A stretch of DNA of 53,682 nt from Phycisphaerales bacterium. GTDB lineage: Bacteria; Planctomycetota; Phycisphaerae; Phycisphaerales; UBA1924. Below, piece after piece: positions 44,110-53,682 of the stretch (positions are counted from its first letter, which is position 1; every line of letters starts with the position of its first letter). Position numbers and translations under genes: made by a program. The notes beneath the pieces were generated by a model. The model worked only from the letters and a program-made list of their open reading frames with translations. It did not search any database and was not told the origin of the DNA. Location: the NCBI GenBank assembly GCA_007693765.1, contig RECZ01000077.1, forward strand, positions 1-53,682, written 5' to 3'.

Positions 44110-45093
44110 TTGGCGCACCCCCGGCTGCTCATCCTGTCGCTCGGCGGCACCATCACCATGGTGCCCAGCGAGAGCGGGGGCATCGCGCCCACGCTCGGCG
44201 CCGAGGAGCTCGTCGCCTCCGTGCCGGCGCTGGCGAAGGTGGCGGACATCGAGGCGCACTCGCCCTTCCGGCTGCCGAGCCCCTCGATCAGCATCGAGAA
44301 CATCGTCGAGGTCGCGGGCACGATCGAGCGCGCCTTCGCCGATGGCGCCGCCGGCGCGGTGGTGATCCAGGGCACGGACACCATCGAAGAGTCCGCGTTC
44401 CTGCTCGACCTGCTCGTCGGGGGCGACAAACCCGTCGTGATGACCGGCGCGATGCGCGGCGCCCAGGCGCCCGGCGCGGACGGGCCCGCCAACCTGTTGT
44501 CCGCGGCCAGCCTCGCGGTCTCCGAAGAGGCCCGCGGGCTGGGCACGCTGGTGGTGATGAACTACGACATCCACGCGGCCCGTTTCGTGCAGAAGTCGCA
44601 CACCACCCTGCCCTCGGCGTTCCAGTCGCCGCTGGTCGGGCCGCTGGGCGTGGTGGCGGAGGGGCGGCCGCGTCTGTACACGCGGGTGAGCCGGCTGCCG
44701 GTGTGGCCCGTCGCGGACGGCGCCCCGCCGCCGATCCCGCTCATCAAGATCGCGATGGGCTACGAGGGTCGCCTGCTGCGCGCCCTGCCGGACCTTGGTT
44801 ATCCCGGCCTCGTTGTCGAGGGGATGGGCGCCGGGCACGTGCCCGCGGACGTCGCGCCGATTCTCGGCGAGGTGGCGCAGCGCATCCCCGTGGCGCTGGC
44901 CTCGCGCTCGATGACCGGGCCGGTGTTCACGAACACCTACGGCTACCCCGGGGGCGAGATCGACCTCATCCAACGCGGCCTCGTGCCCACGGGCTACCTG
45001 TCGGGGCTCAAGGCGCGGCTGCTGCTGGGGCTGTGCCTGCGCAAGGGCGCAACGGCGGACGCGGCCCGGCGCGCGTTCGCGCCGTATCAATAA
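44110..45093 (+). CDS. L-asparaginase
   Basis: A 327-residue enzyme of the type I/II asparaginase family. The first catalytic threonine is in ILSLGGTITMVPS near residue 14, the second in VVIQGTDTIEESAFLLDLL (Thr-Asp), followed by VVMTGAMRGAQAPGADGPAN. The C-terminal half has VVEGMGAGHVP and SRSMTGPVFTNTYGYPGGE. It hydrolyses asparagine to aspartate and ammonia. It begins with TTG at 44110, with GGAGG 7 bases upstream inside the end of the MFS gene. No signal peptide, so it is cytoplasmic. Confidence 0.93.
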   Translation: MAHPRLLILSLGGTITMVPSESGGIAPTLGAEELVASVPALAKVADIEAHSPFRLPSPSISIENIVEVAGTIERAFADGAAGAVVIQGTDTIEESAFLLDLLVGGDKPVVMTGAMRGAQAPGADGPANLLSAASLAVSEEARGLGTLVVMNYDIHAARFVQKSHTTLPSAFQSPLVGPLGVVAEGRPRLYTRVSRLPVWPVADGAPPPIPLIKIAMGYEGRLLRALPDLGYPGLVVEGMGAGHVPADVAPILGEVAQRIPVALASRSMTGPVFTNTYGYPGGEIDLIQRGLVPTGYLSGLKARLLLGLCLRKGATADAARRAFAPYQ

Positions 45094-45147
45094 CCCGTTC
45101 GCACCGATCGAGAGAGAGACCGGCGCACGCCGCGAGGAGGACCCGCA

Positions 45148-46164
45148 TTGGACAACGCCATGTACGAACCGGTGCCGGTGAGCGAGGCCGCGGCGTTGTC
45201 CGCCGTCTCCACCGGCAGCCTGCCGCCGCCGGAGCTGGTGCGGAAACTCGTGGCCGAGGCGTACGACCTCTACAAAGCCAACGACGAGGGCACGGTGGCG
45301 GACTACATACCCGCGCTTGCCAAGACGCCGCGCGACCTCTTCGGTGTGTGCGTGGTGGGCGTGAACGGTGCGGTGCACGAGGCGGGTGATGTGGATCACC
45401 AGTTCTCGATCCAGAGCGTGTCCAAGCCCTTCGTCTTCGCGCTGGTGTGCCAGGCGATCGGCGCAGAGGAAGCGCGTCGCAAGCTCGGCGTCAACAGCAC
45501 CGGCCTGCCCTTCAACTCCGTGATGGCGGTGGAGCTGAACAAGGACCGCACCATGAACGCCATGGTGAACGCGGGCGCTATCGCCGCGACCAGCCTCGCG
45601 CCGGGCTCGACGCCCGAAGAGAAGTGGGCGTACATCCGCGACGGCCTCTCGCGCTTCGCCGGGCGCACGCTCGAGCTCGACAAAGAGGTGTACGAATCGG
45701 AAGCCGCGACCAACCAGCGCAACCGCGGCATCGCCAAGCTGCTCGAGGGCTACGGGCGCATGTACTGCGACGCCCTCGTCGCGACAGACGTCTACACCAA
45801 GCAGTGCTCGCTCAACGTCACCGCGAAGGACCTCGCCGTCATGGGCGCCACGCTCGCCGACGGCGGCGTGAACCCGATCACCAAGGAGCGCGTCATCGAC
45901 GCCGCCCACTGCAAGCACGTGCTCTCGGCCATGGCCACCGCCGGTCTCTACGAACTCTCGGGCGACTGGCTCTACGAGATCGGCCTGCCGGGCAAGAGCG
46001 GCGTGAGCGGCGGCGTGTTCACCATCGCGCCGGGTAAGGGCGCATGCGGCACGTTCGCACCGCTGCTCGACGACGCCGGCAACAGCGTGAAGGGGCAGCT
46101 CGTCAGCAAGCACCTCTCAGTACGGCTCGGCCTGAACCTGTTCGCGTCGAAGCCCTTTGAATGA
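45148..46164 (+). CDS. glsA: Glutaminase
   Basis: A 338-residue serine-dependent glutaminase. The catalytic Ser-x-x-Lys is in DHQFSIQSVSKPFVFALV (Ser90, Lys93), followed by RTMNAMVNAGAIA and KQCSLNVTAKDLAVMGATL. It hydrolyses glutamine to glutamate and ammonia. It starts with TTG at 45148, where GAGGAGG sits 7 bases upstream; the ATG at 45160 is much further from that site. Directly after asparaginase, it completes a pair releasing ammonia from the two amide amino acids. Confidence 0.94.
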   Translation: MDNAMYEPVPVSEAAALSAVSTGSLPPPELVRKLVAEAYDLYKANDEGTVADYIPALAKTPRDLFGVCVVGVNGAVHEAGDVDHQFSIQSVSKPFVFALVCQAIGAEEARRKLGVNSTGLPFNSVMAVELNKDRTMNAMVNAGAIAATSLAPGSTPEEKWAYIRDGLSRFAGRTLELDKEVYESEAATNQRNRGIAKLLEGYGRMYCDALVATDVYTKQCSLNVTAKDLAVMGATLADGGVNPITKERVIDAAHCKHVLSAMATAGLYELSGDWLYEIGLPGKSGVSGGVFTIAPGKGACGTFAPLLDDAGNSVKGQLVSKHLSVRLGLNLFASKPFE

Positions 46165-46214
46165 ACCCGCGACGCACGCCGCGGCCCTGCGCGGCGCCGA
46201 ATCGAGGTACGACG

Positions 46215-47489
46215 ATGCGACGATTCCTGCTCATTTTCGCGTTGACCGCCGGCGCGGCGTGTTGCCTCGTGACCGCGGGGTGCTCCTCGCCGGTGCGGAC
46301 GATGGACAAAGACACGCTCGACCGGCGCGTCGCCGAGCACGAGCAACGCGTGCTCGACCAGCGCGACCGCCTCGCGTGGCGGCTCCTGCGGCGGATCGAG
46401 CGCCTGCACGCCGCGCAACAGTCGGCGGGACATGAGGGGCCGGTGGATGTGAACGTGCTGCTGCTCTCGAGCGGCGGGCAGTACGGCGCCTTCGGCGTGG
46501 GCGTGCTGAGCGGCTGGAGCGAGAGCGAGGCGCCGGACTACATGCTCCCGAGTTTCGACATCGTGACGGGCGTCAGCACCGGGGCGATGATCGCGCCCTT
46601 CGCGATGACGGGTGAGGACTACTCCATCCGGCGCATCACCGAGCTCTTCGGGCAGGCGGACGCCTCCTTCGCCAGACTGCGGGGCGCACTCTTCTTCCTG
46701 CCGTGGCGGACCTCGCTCTTCGACACGCGGGTGCTCCGCGATCGCATCGAGTCGGAGGTCGATGAGGCGACGGTCGAAAAGATCGCGCGGGCGCACGCGG
46801 CGGACCAGTCGCTGCTCATCGGCGCGGTCGACCTCGACCTGGGGCGTTTCCACGTGTGGGACATGGGGCCGATGGCCGTCGACGCCATGGCGACCGGCGA
46901 CCACACCATGCTGCACAACGCGCTCATCTCGTCGGCGTCGATCCCCGGGGCGTTCCCGGCGGTTGAGATCGACGGCGTGCTCTACGCCGACGGCGCCGCG
47001 GCGCTGGCGACATTCCTCGGTCTCGACGGCGACGCCGTGCGTCAGGTGGTGCATGCGTTCGAAGCGCGCAACCCCGGCGCACCCACGCCGCGCCTGCGGA
47101 TGTGGATGATCGTCAACGGGCACATCGACGCCCCGGCCGAGCTCGCGGATCTGGGCTGGACGAGCGTCGCCGTGCGCAGCGCCTCGGTGCTGTCGCGGTA
47201 CTCGCTCCGAACGACGCTGCGGCAGATGCAGCTCGGGGCGGCGCTGATCGGGCGCGACATCGGCGTGCCGGTGGACTTCCGCTACATCTCCGTGCCGGAG
47301 AACGTCGAGCTTCCCGAGCCCACGAACCGGCTCTTCGATCAGGCGTTCATGGCCGAGCTGCACGAACTCGGCGCCCGCATGGGGCGCGATCCCGCCTCGT
47401 GGCGCACCGAGGCCATCGCGCCGGACATCCCGGGGAGCTCGATCCTCTTGCGCGATGTGCGATTCGACGCCATGGACGACATTCGCTGA
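46215..47489 (+). CDS. Patatin-like phospholipase lipoprotein
   Basis: A 424-residue protein with a lipoprotein signal (FALTAGAACCLVTAGC). The patatin domain has the oxyanion loop LLSSGGQYGAFGVGVLSG, the nucleophile in GVSTGA (Ser121) and the catalytic aspartate in YADGAA (Asp259). It should hydrolyse acyl lipids at the envelope. The ATG at 46215 is preferred over that at 46161 (which overlaps the glutaminase stop), because GAGG lies 8 bases before it and the signal then begins at the start. It is the last gene of the series. Confidence 0.85.
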   Translation: MRRFLLIFALTAGAACCLVTAGCSSPVRTMDKDTLDRRVAEHEQRVLDQRDRLAWRLLRRIERLHAAQQSAGHEGPVDVNVLLLSSGGQYGAFGVGVLSGWSESEAPDYMLPSFDIVTGVSTGAMIAPFAMTGEDYSIRRITELFGQADASFARLRGALFFLPWRTSLFDTRVLRDRIESEVDEATVEKIARAHAADQSLLIGAVDLDLGRFHVWDMGPMAVDAMATGDHTMLHNALISSASIPGAFPAVEIDGVLYADGAAALATFLGLDGDAVRQVVHAFEARNPGAPTPRLRMWMIVNGHIDAPAELADLGWTSVAVRSASVLSRYSLRTTLRQMQLGAALIGRDIGVPVDFRYISVPENVELPEPTNRLFDQAFMAELHELGARMGRDPASWRTEAIAPDIPGSSILLRDVRFDAMDDIR

Positions 47490-47585
47490 GCCGCGCAGCG
47501 CCGCCCGGCGCACCGTGATGTCGTCCGACGCTTGCCCGCAGCGGGTGCGGGGCAAAGGCGGCCGGGTGCGACAAGCGCCCCGTGT

Positions 47586-50312
47586 TCAATCGATCCCCGC
47601 TTCGCCCCCGCCCGGCAGCGTCGCGGCCAGCGTTTCCCGCCACGCCTGCGCTTTGGCGCCGGCGCCGATGCCCGACGCTGCTTCATGCCACGCGGTGTAG
47701 AAATCGACGAGCCGTGTGAGGGCCTCGGCGCGAACCTCGGTGGGCGTCCCGGCGGCGCGTGTGGTTTCTTCGATCGCGAGCAGGAACCTTTCGGCCTCGT
47801 CGTGCCTCTGCTGGGCGAAGCAGCTCGCGACGACCGCGTCGCGGGCCTGCGCGATCTGCGGGTGGCCGGGCGGGCGCCTCGCGACGAACCCGTCGTGCGC
47901 TTCGCGATACAGGGTCTCGGCCTCGGCGAGCCTGCCCTGGCGCTCGATGGTCGGCGCGAGCAGCATGATGACGGCGCACGTGCGCACGTCTCCGGGTGGA
48001 TACATCTCTCTCCCCCACTCGACCATCGCGCGGTACTGCTCTTCGGCGCCGGCGTCATCATGGATCCGAACAAGCATGCCCCCAAGGTTGAAGCGCGAAT
48101 CCAAAGTGCCTCGGTGGTTCGGTCCGAGCGATTCGATCCGGATGTCGAGCGCTGCACGATGCATCGCCGCGGACTCGGCGAGGCGTCCCTCCAGGAAGAG
48201 CGTCTCCGCGTACAAACCCTTCGCCGAGGCGGTGTGCGGGTGTCGCTCGCCGTAGACCTTGTAATGTTGCTCGATCGACAGGAGGGATCGCTCGAGCGCC
48301 TCCTCGTGCCGGCCCCGTCGCGCGGCGATCGCAGCGAGATTGGAGAGACTCAGGGCGATGTCGGGGTGCACGTCGCCGAACAGTCGCCGCCGCATCTCGT
48401 ACGCCTCGAGCATCAACGCCTCGGCCTCTTCCAACCTCGATTCATCCGATAATCGGAACACCAGGCCGAGCCGCTCGATGACTGTCGCGAGAGCCCGCGT
48501 GTCATCACCGCCAGACAGCGAACGGTGGCGTTCGATCAGTTCCGTGATCACCGACTCGGCCTCGGCGAAACGTCTGGTGCGGATGTAGATCCCGCCGGGC
48601 CCGCCGAACGCGATGAGCGCATCGGCGGTGTCCGCGAGCCCGGCGGCTTCATAGCCCGCGTACGACGCCCGGAACGCATCGATCGATTCGTCGAAACGCG
48701 CGACGGATTCGAGCAGGGTGGCGAGGTCGAGCGTCGCCCTCGCGATCGCGAGCGTCGGGTCGCCCGGCACGGCGTGCGCGAACTCGATCGAGCGACGCAC
48801 CGTCGATTCGGCCTCGTCGTAGGCGGCGAGATTGTTGTACACCGAGCTGATGACCCGGAGGACGCGGCTGGCGACCGCGGGTTGCTCGGCGAGCTCCGCC
48901 TCCACGCGCTGCGCGGTTCGATCGAGAATCTCGCGCAGCAGCGTTGTGTCCCGGCCGAGCGCCACCTCCGGGCCGACGCCCTTGAGCATGTCCGTCAGGA
49001 AGTCGCTGATCTGCAAGGCGGCCGACGCCTCGGTGACCGCGACCGCCTCCGCCTCGGCGGCGCGCTCCGCCTCTTCGATCGCGCGGGCCTCCGCCGCGAC
49101 CGCGATGTCGCGCTGATGGCTGGCCTGAATGAACCCAGCGACCGCGAGGGCCGAACCGGCCACGACCGCCAAGGCCACGACCACCCCCGCCGCGACGCCC
49201 GCCCTGTTGCGGCGAACGAACTTGCGGAGCTTGTACACGCGCGAAGGAGGCCGCGCCTCGATCGGCTCGTTGTTCAGGTACCGGCCGATGTCGGAGGCCA
49301 GCCCCGTCGCCGTGCTGTAGCGCCGGTCGCGGTCCTTCTCCAGCGTCCGCATGACGATCCAGTCGAGGTCGCCGCGCAAGCACGACCGCAGATGCGTGGG
49401 GTCGGCGCCTCGGTGCGCGGCGATCGCCGTCGCGCTCTCCCCGAGGGTCGAGAGCCGCGTGCTCAGGCGGGGCGGGTCCTCCTCCCGGATGATGCGCAGG
49501 ATCTCCGCGTACCCCGCCGCCCGCAGCTCTTTCGTTTCGAAGGGCAACGCGCCCGCGAGCAGCTCGTACAGCAGCACCCCCAGCGAATAGATGTCGCTGC
49601 GGCTGTCGACGTCCATCGCGGCGCCGCCGGCCTGTTCCGGGCTCATGTACTCGGGCGTGCCGATGATCTGGCCGGACTCGGTGAACTGCGTCTGTGCGGC
49701 GTCTGTCGAGGTGATCGCCTTGGCGATGCCGAAGTCGATGACCCGCGGCGACGGCTCGCCGTCCACCTCGCTCACCAGCACGTTGCTCGGCTTGATGTCG
49801 CGGTGGATGATGCCCTTGAGGTGCGCGTGCTGCACCGCCTGGCAGACCTGCTGGAACAACGCCAGCCGCTGAGGCACCGACAGGTTGTGCCGATCGCAGT
49901 AGAGCGTGATCGGCTCGCCACGGACAAGGTCCATCACGAAGTACGGTCGCCCCGTCTCGGTGGCCCCCGCGCCGATGATGCGCGCGACGTTGGGATGATC
50001 CATCGCCGCCAGCGCCTGCCGCTCGGCCTCGAACCGCGCGATCACCTCGCGCGTGTCCATCCCGACCTTGATGATCTTGAGCGCGACCTCCCGCCGCACC
50101 GGGTGCGTCTGCTCCGCGAGGTACACGATGCCGAACCCGCCCACGCCGATCCGCTTGACCAGCCGATAAGGCCCGATGACGTCGCCGGGCTTCTCGAAGA
50201 CCCCGGACTCCGCGGCCCCGCCCGGCGCCGTAGCGTCGTTGATCGTCGGCAGCTCGCCGGACGGAACACTGCCCTGATCACCGACAGTCGGGGTGTCGTC
50301 CTGGTTGGGCAT
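47586..50312 (-). CDS. Membrane Ser/Thr protein kinase with C-terminal TPR-like repeats
   Basis: A 908-residue protein. A low-complexity N-terminus (1-50) precedes the kinase domain: IGVGGFGIVYLAEQ (glycine loop), VALKII, the catalytic loop HRDIKPSNVL (Asp172), VIDFGIAKAI and GTPEYMSPEQ. One membrane helix follows at about 371-394, then a helical region with TPR-like repeats of about 42 residues (for example LNNLAAYDEAESTVRRSIEF). Such fusions are abundant in planctomycetes and sense envelope or surface signals. Starts at MPNQDD are preferred, although no clear ribosome site is visible. Neighbours give no hint of its targets. Confidence 0.9.
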   Translation of the reverse strand: MPNQDDTPTVGDQGSVPSGELPTINDATAPGGAAESGVFEKPGDVIGPYRLVKRIGVGGFGIVYLAEQTHPVRREVALKIIKVGMDTREVIARFEAERQALAAMDHPNVARIIGAGATETGRPYFVMDLVRGEPITLYCDRHNLSVPQRLALFQQVCQAVQHAHLKGIIHRDIKPSNVLVSEVDGEPSPRVIDFGIAKAITSTDAAQTQFTESGQIIGTPEYMSPEQAGGAAMDVDSRSDIYSLGVLLYELLAGALPFETKELRAAGYAEILRIIREEDPPRLSTRLSTLGESATAIAAHRGADPTHLRSCLRGDLDWIVMRTLEKDRDRRYSTATGLASDIGRYLNNEPIEARPPSRVYKLRKFVRRNRAGVAAGVVVALAVVAGSALAVAGFIQASHQRDIAVAAEARAIEEAERAAEAEAVAVTEASAALQISDFLTDMLKGVGPEVALGRDTTLLREILDRTAQRVEAELAEQPAVASRVLRVISSVYNNLAAYDEAESTVRRSIEFAHAVPGDPTLAIARATLDLATLLESVARFDESIDAFRASYAGYEAAGLADTADALIAFGGPGGIYIRTRRFAEAESVITELIERHRSLSGGDDTRALATVIERLGLVFRLSDESRLEEAEALMLEAYEMRRRLFGDVHPDIALSLSNLAAIAARRGRHEEALERSLLSIEQHYKVYGERHPHTASAKGLYAETLFLEGRLAESAAMHRAALDIRIESLGPNHRGTLDSRFNLGGMLVRIHDDAGAEEQYRAMVEWGREMYPPGDVRTCAVIMLLAPTIERQGRLAEAETLYREAHDGFVARRPPGHPQIAQARDAVVASCFAQQRHDEAERFLLAIEETTRAAGTPTEVRAEALTRLVDFYTAWHEAASGIGAGAKAQAWRETLAATLPGGGEAGID

Positions 50313-50561
50313 GGTTGGGGCACATGGTAAGTCCCGCGAGGCATTGGCGAACAGGCCCCGCGGCGTGCCGGTGAGCACAGGTATGGATGACACAGCCTTG
50401 GCCGCGGGGCGTACCCGGTTGGTTGCGTTGTGGTTTCGCGTCGGAGAGCGAGCGGGACACAGGAGCGAGGCGATGCGCCACGCAGCAACGCGTCCCGTGC
50501 CACCCCATCGGCGTGCATCAGGTGGTCGCTACCTGTGACGACAACGGGGTTTACGCGAAAA
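50313..50561. other. Interval between the kinase gene and tRNA-Gly
   Basis: 249 bases without a credible gene. A degenerate trace of the palindromic repeat end (CCGTGCCACC) appears near 50495. It should contain the kinase promoter. Confidence 0.5.
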
Positions 50562-50632
50562 GCGGGTGAAGGGACTCGAACCCTCGACTTTCACGTTGGC
50601 AACGTGACGCTCTACCACTGAGCTACACCCGC
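50562..50632 (-). tRNA. tRNA-Gly (GCC anticodon)
   Basis: A 71-base cloverleaf on the minus strand. Acceptor arms GCGGGTG and CACCCGC pair perfectly. The D-arm AGCTCAGTGGTAGAGC, the anticodon stem CACGT-TGCCAA-ACGTG with anticodon GCC, and the T-arm GGGTTCGAGTCCC are all present. The CCA end is not encoded. It has its own promoter at 50691-50719. Confidence 0.95.
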
Positions 50633-50690
50633 AATGTCGGCCTTGACGGCGTGTCAGGGGCCAGCCCGGGGGCTTTCCGCCGGGTCGATG

Positions 50691-50719
50691 AGCGTAGGGA
50701 TTCGGCGTTTCCCTGTCAA
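50691..50719 (-). promoter_or_regulatory. sigma70-type promoter of tRNA-Gly
   Basis: On the minus strand TTGACA (50719-50714) is followed by a 17-base spacer and TACGCT (50696-50691). The -35 box is a perfect consensus match and the spacing is ideal. Transcription would start about 50 bases before the tRNA. Confidence 0.75.
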
Positions 50720-50944
50720 CGGATCGGACCGCGTGGGGCGCGGCTGAAGGGGTGCTCGAAAGTCGCGTTTTCGGGCGTGGGTTCGGGCGAGGTCGACGCG
50801 CTGGCCGGGCGCTGACGGGGCGGGGCCAGTGCGGGATCGGGTTGGAGCGTCCCCCGGCGCGGCGGCCCCCGACCAGAACCGTGTTCATACCTGTCATCTG
50901 CTTCCGGGGGGGGTGTGGGTGCCGGGGGCGCCGGTGTGGCAGGT

Positions 50945-50972
50945 TTGGCGGGGTCGACCGCCGGGATATGGT
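50945..50972 (+). promoter_or_regulatory. Possible promoter of clpB
   Basis: TTGGCG at 50945-50950 and TATGGT at 50967-50972, 16 bases apart and about 85 bases before the ATG. Each hexamer matches four of six consensus bases. A heat-shock-type promoter cannot be excluded. Confidence 0.3.
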
Positions 50973-51055
50973 CAGGAAAGGGCCCGGAGCGGCCCAAGGG
51001 TCGACCCCCGGGTGGCGCGCGGGTTGTTGGGTGTTGGGGACGGAGGACTTCCCTT

Positions 51056-53682
<2,627 letters not shown>

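Larger units (their letters stand above)
50633..51055. other. 423-base divergent interval between tRNA-Gly and clpB
   Basis: Holds the tRNA promoter on the minus strand and must hold the clpB promoter. A run of the G5CCGGA-type repeat (about 50901-50935) is present. No CIRCE inverted repeat is seen, and no credible gene. Confidence 0.65.

Noticed and set aside
50493-50520. A fourth copy of the palindromic repeat
   Set aside because: Only the outer CCGTGCCACC end is recognisable; no stem can be formed.
50633-51055. A CIRCE/HrcA operator in front of clpB
   Set aside because: No GCACTC-N9-GAGTGC inverted repeat was found.

Overview
The window is high-GC bacterial chromosome, densely packed with about 32 protein genes, one tRNA-Gly and no phage, transposase or CRISPR array. 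Several traits point to a planctomycete, most likely class Phycisphaerae. These are a PEP-CTERM-type sorting tail ending in GARRRR, a secreted propeller protein with a dockerin-like tail, a Ser/Thr kinase fused to TPR-like repeats, and proline/glycine-rich linkers. The taxonomic call is an inference from protein style, not from a marker gene.

Layout. 1-2242: a phoH / HD-phosphohydrolase pair (minus; the second gene is cut by the window edge) divergent from a small putative lipoprotein. 2271-7782: an M16-like protein without its zinc motif, divergent from dnaE; a strong bidirectional hairpin follows dnaE. 7879-13861: a PEP-CTERM protein, 3-hydroxybutyryl-CoA dehydrogenase, a small exported protein, an Mrp ATPase and RmuC, with repeat-filled intergenic gaps. 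14062-15357: an exported thioredoxin-fold protein. 15384-22903: a lipid-modification locus with a desaturase, an FAD oxidoreductase, DUF1365, a CFA synthase and DUF2878, all joined by 4-base start/stop overlaps. It also holds a DUF1475 protein and a coupled DUF1295 / CFA-like methyltransferase pair. 23062-29476: a secreted propeller-dockerin protein, an M14 carboxypeptidase lipoprotein and RecQ. 29641-35196: an RND efflux pair and a ThrE-type exporter. 35248-40032: an anion transporter, AbgT and M20 peptidase operon. 40263-47489: a small membrane protein, then an OprB-like porin, MFS transporter, asparaginase, glutaminase and patatin lipoprotein series. 47586-53682: a kinase-TPR protein, tRNA-Gly with a clear sigma70-type promoter, and clpB cut by the right edge.

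The most unusual content is in the non-coding and linker DNA. A family of paired 11-12 bp palindromes occurs at three intergenic sites, with compensatory changes in the stems. Two 88-base structured repeats lie in tandem between mrp and rmuC. A C5GGAA-type 9-12 base repeat is inserted in protein linkers of at least five genes on both strands. A perfect 16-bp parS-like palindrome is embedded in the M14 peptidase coding sequence. The lipid locus is the best candidate for an incompletely described biochemical system. Its parts resemble clusters tied in other bacteria to cyclopropane or methylated fatty acids and photo-oxidative stress, but no sigma factor or anti-sigma gene is present here.
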